A stretch of DNA of 64,000 nucleotides from Populus alba (taxonomy: Eukaryota > Streptophyta > Magnoliopsida > Malpighiales > Salicaceae), in assembly GCF_005239225.2 (NCBI RefSeq), contig NC_133301.1, forward strand, positions 1,121,001 to 1,185,000. The letters run 5' to 3'. A program made the translations under genes and the position numbers. The notes beneath the pieces were generated by a model. That model did no database searches, was not told the DNA's origin, and saw only the letters and a program-made list of their open reading frames with translations. Position 1 is the first letter of the stretch, and each line of letters begins with the position of its first letter. Below are positions 58,647 through 64,000 of the stretch, piece after piece.

Positions 58647-59617
58647 CTAATGGAGCTTTCCCTCGACATTCAATGCTATAGTGCCCAAACTAATTGCAGT
58701 TATAATACTGGAAATTCCTTTTCTCATTATTATAGTAACCACATCCTCTTCCTCTAGGAGTAAATGCTTGTTGTGCTCATCCTTCTCTAATGGTATTTCT
58801 ACCACCTTTTCCTCTGGATCTTGTATTCTAAGATCCTTTTCCTTAAAATCACTAAAATCCTCTTCGTCCCTATTGATTTTTTTTTCAAGTGGTATATCCA
58901 TTTGTTGAAGTCCCCCTTGCTCATATATGTCTTCTTTGAGGGACAATTTTGATTGCAAGGCATGCTTTATTTCCTTATCTACATTTCCTTTCACAATCTT
59001 TTGTTAATGAGCTTGTAAAGAACCCATAAGCTCATCCACCATCAACTTATCAACTTCTTTGGATTCTTTAATAGCGATAACATAATCAAATCTTGGATTT
59101 AGAGATCTTAAAATTTTCTTAGTAATCCAAGCATCTGTGAAGGCTTCTCTATTTCTTCTCATATGATTGACTATCACCATAATTCTTGTGTGATAATCAA
59201 AAATAGTTTCCAAGGACTTCATTTGCAGTGATTCAAATTCACCTCGTAATGATTGGAGATGAATTTTTTTTGTTCTGTCAGCACCTTTGTATTTTTGTTG
59301 GAGAGCCTCCCATATTTCTTTTGACATTTCTGCAAAATTGATGGTCTCATATGTGGCTTCATTAAGACCTTGATAGATGATGGTCTTGGCTTTGTTGTCT
59401 TTCTTTCTATTGGCTTTGAGGACTTGCTTTTGCGCCTCTTTTAAAAAATCTTCTGCTTCTTTAGAATCTGTTTCATCATAACCATATTCCATAATGTCTA
59501 CACACTCTTGTGAGCCAATAAATGCCTTCAATATGATACACCAATTATCATAATTGTCTTTGGTCAGATATGAGATGAGTCTTTGTGCATTTTTTATAGT
59601 TATTTTATTCTTTGAAT
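58647..59617 (-). pseudogene. Ty1/copia gag (UBN2 type), broken
   Basis: Minus-strand frame from about 59617, with SYLTKDNYDNWCIILKAF then IGSQECVDIMEYGYDE and the UBN2-like segment TIYQGLNE / WEALQQKYKG / SLNPRFDYVI. A TAA at 59006-59004 replaces a sense codon and the same frame continues. A frameshift follows, and the zinc knuckle near 58720-58680 has the first Cys as Tyr and an internal TAG (NCN*FGHYSIEC). No protease, integrase or reverse transcriptase follows; the Tat/Ogre-like LTR fragment takes their place. Confidence 0.85.
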
Positions 59618-59864
59618 GACTATATCACCTTCTGGGAGTTGAATTTTGAAAAATAGACACCACTAACAAATCTAAAATGGTCAAAATAGAATTGAATGTA
59701 GGGTTGAACTAGTAAAAAAATAGATTTTAGATGTCGGTTGGTTCACTAGGGTTGAATCAATAATATTCTTCAGTGGCGGCTTGATGGCTCAGCTCGGCGC
59801 ATATCACGACTTGGCTAAATAGCTTGGAGGCTCAGCTATGGCTTCAACTTAGATGGTTCGGCTC
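59618..59864 (-). mobile_element. 5' leader of the copia gag element
   Basis: Non-coding and repeat-rich around CTCAGCTCGGCGC. It is interrupted by the solo LTR and probably continues at 63836. Confidence 0.45.
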
Positions 59865-62800
59865 TGTGAACCCTAGAAATTTTATGATTTAAATATGCGG
59901 ATGTATAACCTGCCATGTAAACATAAGACTGAAAGTGATATATAATGGAGGGGATGACCTTTATAAAATGAATTTTGTTTTAGAATTCATAAAGACAGAG
60001 AAACTGGTAACGTGTTTTGATGAATAAAATATTGAGAGAAATGACAAAATGAATATATTCCAATGACCTTAAAGGTTTAGAAGGATAATTGATATTATTT
60101 TATGTGAAAATTGAACAAGAAAATTTGGATAGTTGATGAAAAGTCATAAACTGACCAATTTTACATTAGAAAGCAGAGCTCTCAATCCAATCGTCGGATT
60201 GGGATGGAATTTTGCATGAAGTCTATTAATATGTTTTCCTACATTGGTGAAAGATATCATCTCAATGGGAGTTTGGTAAAGACTAACGATTTAAGCAGAA
60301 ACAAACCGGATGGTTTGCATGAAAAAAAAAAACAAAAACAAATAATATATAAATACATAAATGAGGGACATAAATGTAATTAGGAAAAAATGGTGCCTTT
60401 AAAAACAGAAAAAGGCTACCAGATTAAATAAATAAGTAAATAAATAAATAAAAAGAAAAATGAAAAGGGGTGAGAGACAATAGAGAATTCGGTTACAGAG
60501 AGGTGTAGGATTTGGATGAACCAATAATGCTTTAGTGGCCATATCTCTGGAATGCACCGTTGGATCATGTTGATATTTGGATATATCGTTCTTCTCACAC
60601 TCCTCTATTAACTGACCGGAGGGACTTGAATGAACATAATCCATTGAACAGAAACATCATCGGAAGTGTCCTGGAAAACAAAAGGAAATATACCTACAGG
60701 GCAGTTTTGGTCGCCGGCCGATTTCTCTCTCTTCCGCCGTTGGATCGTTCCTATTTTTGGATATGTGGTGTGCCTAGATGTGGCCTGCATTCTGGACGGT
60801 GGAGATCGGAAACGCAATCTCCGGAAAGGTTTTGTTCATGTTGAACAGTAACTCGTCCATTTTCAGGTTAGTTCGGTTTTATTCCGATCTATGGAGATCC
60901 AACCGTTGGATTATTCTGATTTTGAGATATATTGTACACAACACAATGATATATATTATGACCGTTGGGTTCAAGGAAATAATCGAAGGTGGATGAGTTG
61001 TTGCTATTTGAATCTATTGCTAGTCTTAGTAAAACATTTAGGAAGCTTGATTTAATTACATGTTTTGATGAAATTAGAATTGTGTGAGTGTAGGGTTTAT
61101 GTAAGATGTAATGGTAAAATGTGTTCTTGTTACTAGTGCTGTTATAGATTAATAATGTTGTAAAATGTGTTAGGGAAGTTTTGAAATTTGGATGAAGGGA
61201 CATTGAGTTTGTTGATTTAATGGATATATGTTATTAGGCATTAAAATGGATTGGGTCTAGTGGTAATTGAAAGAAAACTTGAAGAAAACTTTATCCTCCA
61301 TTTAATGCAAAGATTCGGCCTAGACATATAAATGAGAGGATGAGCTTGATTGTTTTAATTGCTATGGAATTTGAGTTGAATGAGGTTAGAATAGATATGA
61401 AATGAATTGGTAAAGGTTTATCTGGAATAATTAAAAAGGGAATCATCCCTCACCATGAATGAAGGCATTCGGCCAAATGAAGAAGAAATAAGGAGATAAG
61501 ACTTTGATTCATTTTCTATGAAAATTAGGTATGGATGCATATATTTGTATAAGAAAATTAGGTAGAGTGTCAATTGGAAGAATTTTAAAAAGATCCAAAT
61601 TCTCATCATAATATGGAATCCAACCAAAAATGGAAATCTTGAACTTGAGTTTATTCGACCTAATGTTATGGGGATTTTTATGGGATTGTGGTTTGTTGAA
61701 TGCAGAATTTGTTTAGTAGCATGGGACTTTTGCGCGAGTTCAAGCATTAGGTAGGTGTCTTACACCTCAAACTTTTTTTTTTACAATACTTGTTAGAGTT
61801 AAATAAATGGTATTTTCTATAAATGTACTTATGCTTGTGTAATTGTGAATGTTATGTCGTGGAAAATATAGTGGACTAGCTGGTTTGAATAGAGTTAGTG
61901 GCGCTACTGTACTGACTGTCGAGTTAGATGTATAATAACAAAAATGAAGTGTACCGACTTTAGGGTGATAAATTAATGGTATATTATGATTAAATTATTG
62001 ATGCTCGATTTATATATGTATACTAATGATGTGTTGTGTTTAAATAATTTATGTGAAGGAAGCAGGTGTATCGCACCTTGTCCTTTTAAGTTGAGTAAAC
62101 TTATTGGTAAATTTTAGATTTTATTGTTTTATTGCTTTGATGATATTGAAATGAGTAAGAGTACCTTATGTGCAACAGTATACCTCTATTGGTTAGGATA
62201 ATGTTTGAACGAATAGGAGTGACTTGCGTGTGTTGTTATGTATCGAATTAATTATGTTATTATGGTCGTAGTGTCGATAACTAAGTTTGTGTGGGAATGA
62301 TGCTTAGCAACAGTTACATATAATGCATATGATGTTAAAAGAAAAAAGAAAAAAAAAAAAGAGGGGGGATCGATACGAATGGAAATTTCAAGTGACATTG
62401 ATTAGCTATCTGGGTTTGGATAGCTAATGGTATCAATGAGGTTTCATTGGTACCGACATTTAGGGTGACATTGATTAGCTATCCGGGTTTGGATAGCTAA
62501 TGGTATCAATGAGGTTTCATTGGTATCGGCATTTCAGACGACATTGATTAGCAATTCGGGTTTGGATTGCTAATGGTATCAATGAGGTTTCATTGGTGCT
62601 GGTATTTCTTAAATTGATTAGTCGATCCCGAGCAATTTGGTGACTAATGATGTTAGTAAAGATTACTAACATCGGCATGGTTACTCCTGGTTCAGTGAAA
62701 AAGATAGGTTTATTAACTATTCTGGGTCGAGAATAGTTAATGATATCAATGGGTCACATTGGTATCGGCAACCATTTCTGGTGTGATTAGCTACTCCAGG

Positions 62801-63835
62801 CAAAGAGGCTGATAGTGTCAAGGGTTCTTGACATCAACAACTTTGATGGTGAATCAGATATGAATAAGATTTGATACTCCAGATAAGAATAATTAATGAC
62901 ACTAATCGGTTGTGTTAATATCGGTACGTGAATGTAAGTGATTAGTCTATCCCAATATTAAAAGACTAATGATACTAATGAGATTTATTAGTGTCGGCGA
63001 TTACTTTCTAGAAAATAAAAGGAAAAATATTAATTAGTTATTCCAAAGGAATGAGATAAGCTAATGATATCAAGAGAGAAATGTCTTGGTATAAAGAGAG
63101 AATTGATTTATAAGGAGATGGTGTTCGAAAATCATTTAGTTGTGTTGAGATTTTCAAGATGAAATTATTCTCAACAAATGGGAAAGGATATTAGATGGAT
63201 ATTGGTAATAGATTGAAAATGCATGTTGTAAAAGAGGTTTATGCCTAATTTTATGTCTCAAAAGAAATTCTATGAAGATTATTACCTATCATTGTTATTG
63301 TTTGTTACTATCTTTTTATATTTATGTGTACATGTTAATTTTTATTTTCAGGTCCATCAAGGTCTCGTCCAAAATGATATTAGTTTAGTTACCTTTTGCT
63401 TTTGACCATGTAATTATTTGTAAATTAAGAGTCTTATATCCTAAAACTTGAAATGTAATATTAATTTGTAAATTTGAATGTATGACTTTAATTTAATGTT
63501 TGTAACTTTAAGTACCTACTTAACCATGCATGTTTAGAGTTGGAAATCGAATCTTTAACTTGAATTACATTATATGATGTTATTGAATAACATGTGTTGT
63601 GTTGATGATGTTGAGTTGGGTTGAGATCCAGGATGATTGGATTATGATGTGAATTAAAATTGGAAGTGTAATATGGTTTTGTCGATAACTTGGGACCTCC
63701 TATTATAGGGGAGACTCAGCCGAAATTTTGGTAGAAATTTGGTGGAACTGGTATATATATATATATATATAAAAAATTTAACTGAAAATTTCCAATGTAT
63801 CACGAAAAAGGATGTGGGAAATCGTGGTTGTTACA
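59865..63835. mobile_element. Large solo LTR, 3.97 kb
   Basis: Ends TGTGAACCC and GTTGTTACA, with identical flanks GGCTC at 59860-59864 and 63836-63840. No primer-binding site, polypurine tract or coding domain occurs inside, so it is read as a solo LTR rather than an element. It contains several CCGTTGGATC-type boxes (60558, 60740, 60901, 60962), typical of some plant gypsy LTRs, and a 73-bp array. Superfamily gypsy is likely but unproven. The flanking sequence is GGCTC-rich, which slightly weakens the duplication. Confidence 0.65.
62390..63075. repeat. 73-bp tandem array within the solo LTR
   Basis: Starts at 62394, 62467 and 62540 with good copies (TTGATTAGCTATC, then GGTATCAATGAGGTTTCATT), then decays through about six more units to 63075. 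Within a unit GATTAGCTATC and GGATAGCTAATGG form inverted arms. Confidence 0.9.
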
Positions 63836-63840
63836 GGCTC

Positions 63841-64000
63841 GGCTCGGCTAGGCTCAAATATGGCGCGCATGTAGCTTAGTCGTCTTCTTCCTCTAGGCGC
63901 ATGGGCTGGTGGTGGTTGACAAAGGTAGTGCTTTAGGCAGCGCATATAGTTTACCCCTTGCTCCAATAAGGCTGATTTTTGCACCGTTGAGTTCATATTG
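63841..64000 (-). mobile_element. Continuation of the interrupted copia leader
   Basis: GGCTCGGCTAGGCTC-rich sequence like that left of the solo LTR. The 72-codon minus-strand frame has no recognisable domain. The 5' LTR would lie beyond the window. Confidence 0.35.

Overview
This is plant nuclear DNA: AT-rich, full of LTR retrotransposons, with intron-containing glutamate receptor-like (GLR) genes. The family mix suggests a woody eudicot such as poplar or willow, but that is an inference. There is no tRNA or rRNA gene, and no operon or CRISPR array.

The core is a tandem segmental duplication. Copy 1 runs 9578-21767 and resumes at 35246-about 35815. Copy 2 runs about 39546-54860. Each copy carries, left to right, the 3' end of an unrecognised plus-strand gene, a GLR pseudogene on the minus strand and a five-exon GLR2-type gene on the minus strand. 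GLR-2 (46913-53173, 982 codons plus stop) looks intact. GLR-1 (16459-21060, 681 codons plus stop) keeps its reading frame, all splice sites, the channel and most of the ligand-binding domain. It has lost 263 residues of the amino-terminal domain through an exactly in-frame 789-bp deletion, plus several smaller in-frame pieces. Both pseudogenes share an old frameshift. Relics of a third unit lie at 37190-38335.

Copy 1 has also been the main target of transposons. Element A (1386-9577) and element B (21768-35245) are minus-strand, pol-less LTR elements of the Tat/Ogre type, judged by primer-binding site, polypurine tract and a gag remnant. B is young: its LTRs are almost identical and it has a perfect GTCAT target duplication, with the empty site still visible in copy 2 at 54291-54295. 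A 2.9-kb solo LTR is nested inside B's left LTR (target duplication GTCCT). A joins two unmatched LTRs. Smaller elements include a TIR element that has captured a piece of an ILP1/PAXBP1-like gene (12736-13976), a copia 3' end (15600-16040), a family of 0.29-kb TRIM elements (46188, 55392, solo LTR at 56236) and a tRNA-derived SINE present in both copies.

The right end (56948-64000) is retrotransposon debris: a copia-like LTR, a broken copia gag, another Tat/Ogre-like LTR fragment and a 4-kb solo LTR with a GGCTC target duplication.

The signals most worth following are position-conserved but sequence-different palindromes in the leaders of two LTR variants, a similar palindrome in the TIR element, the ILP1 capture, and the in-frame ectodomain deletion of GLR-1. 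No clearly new multi-gene system was found.
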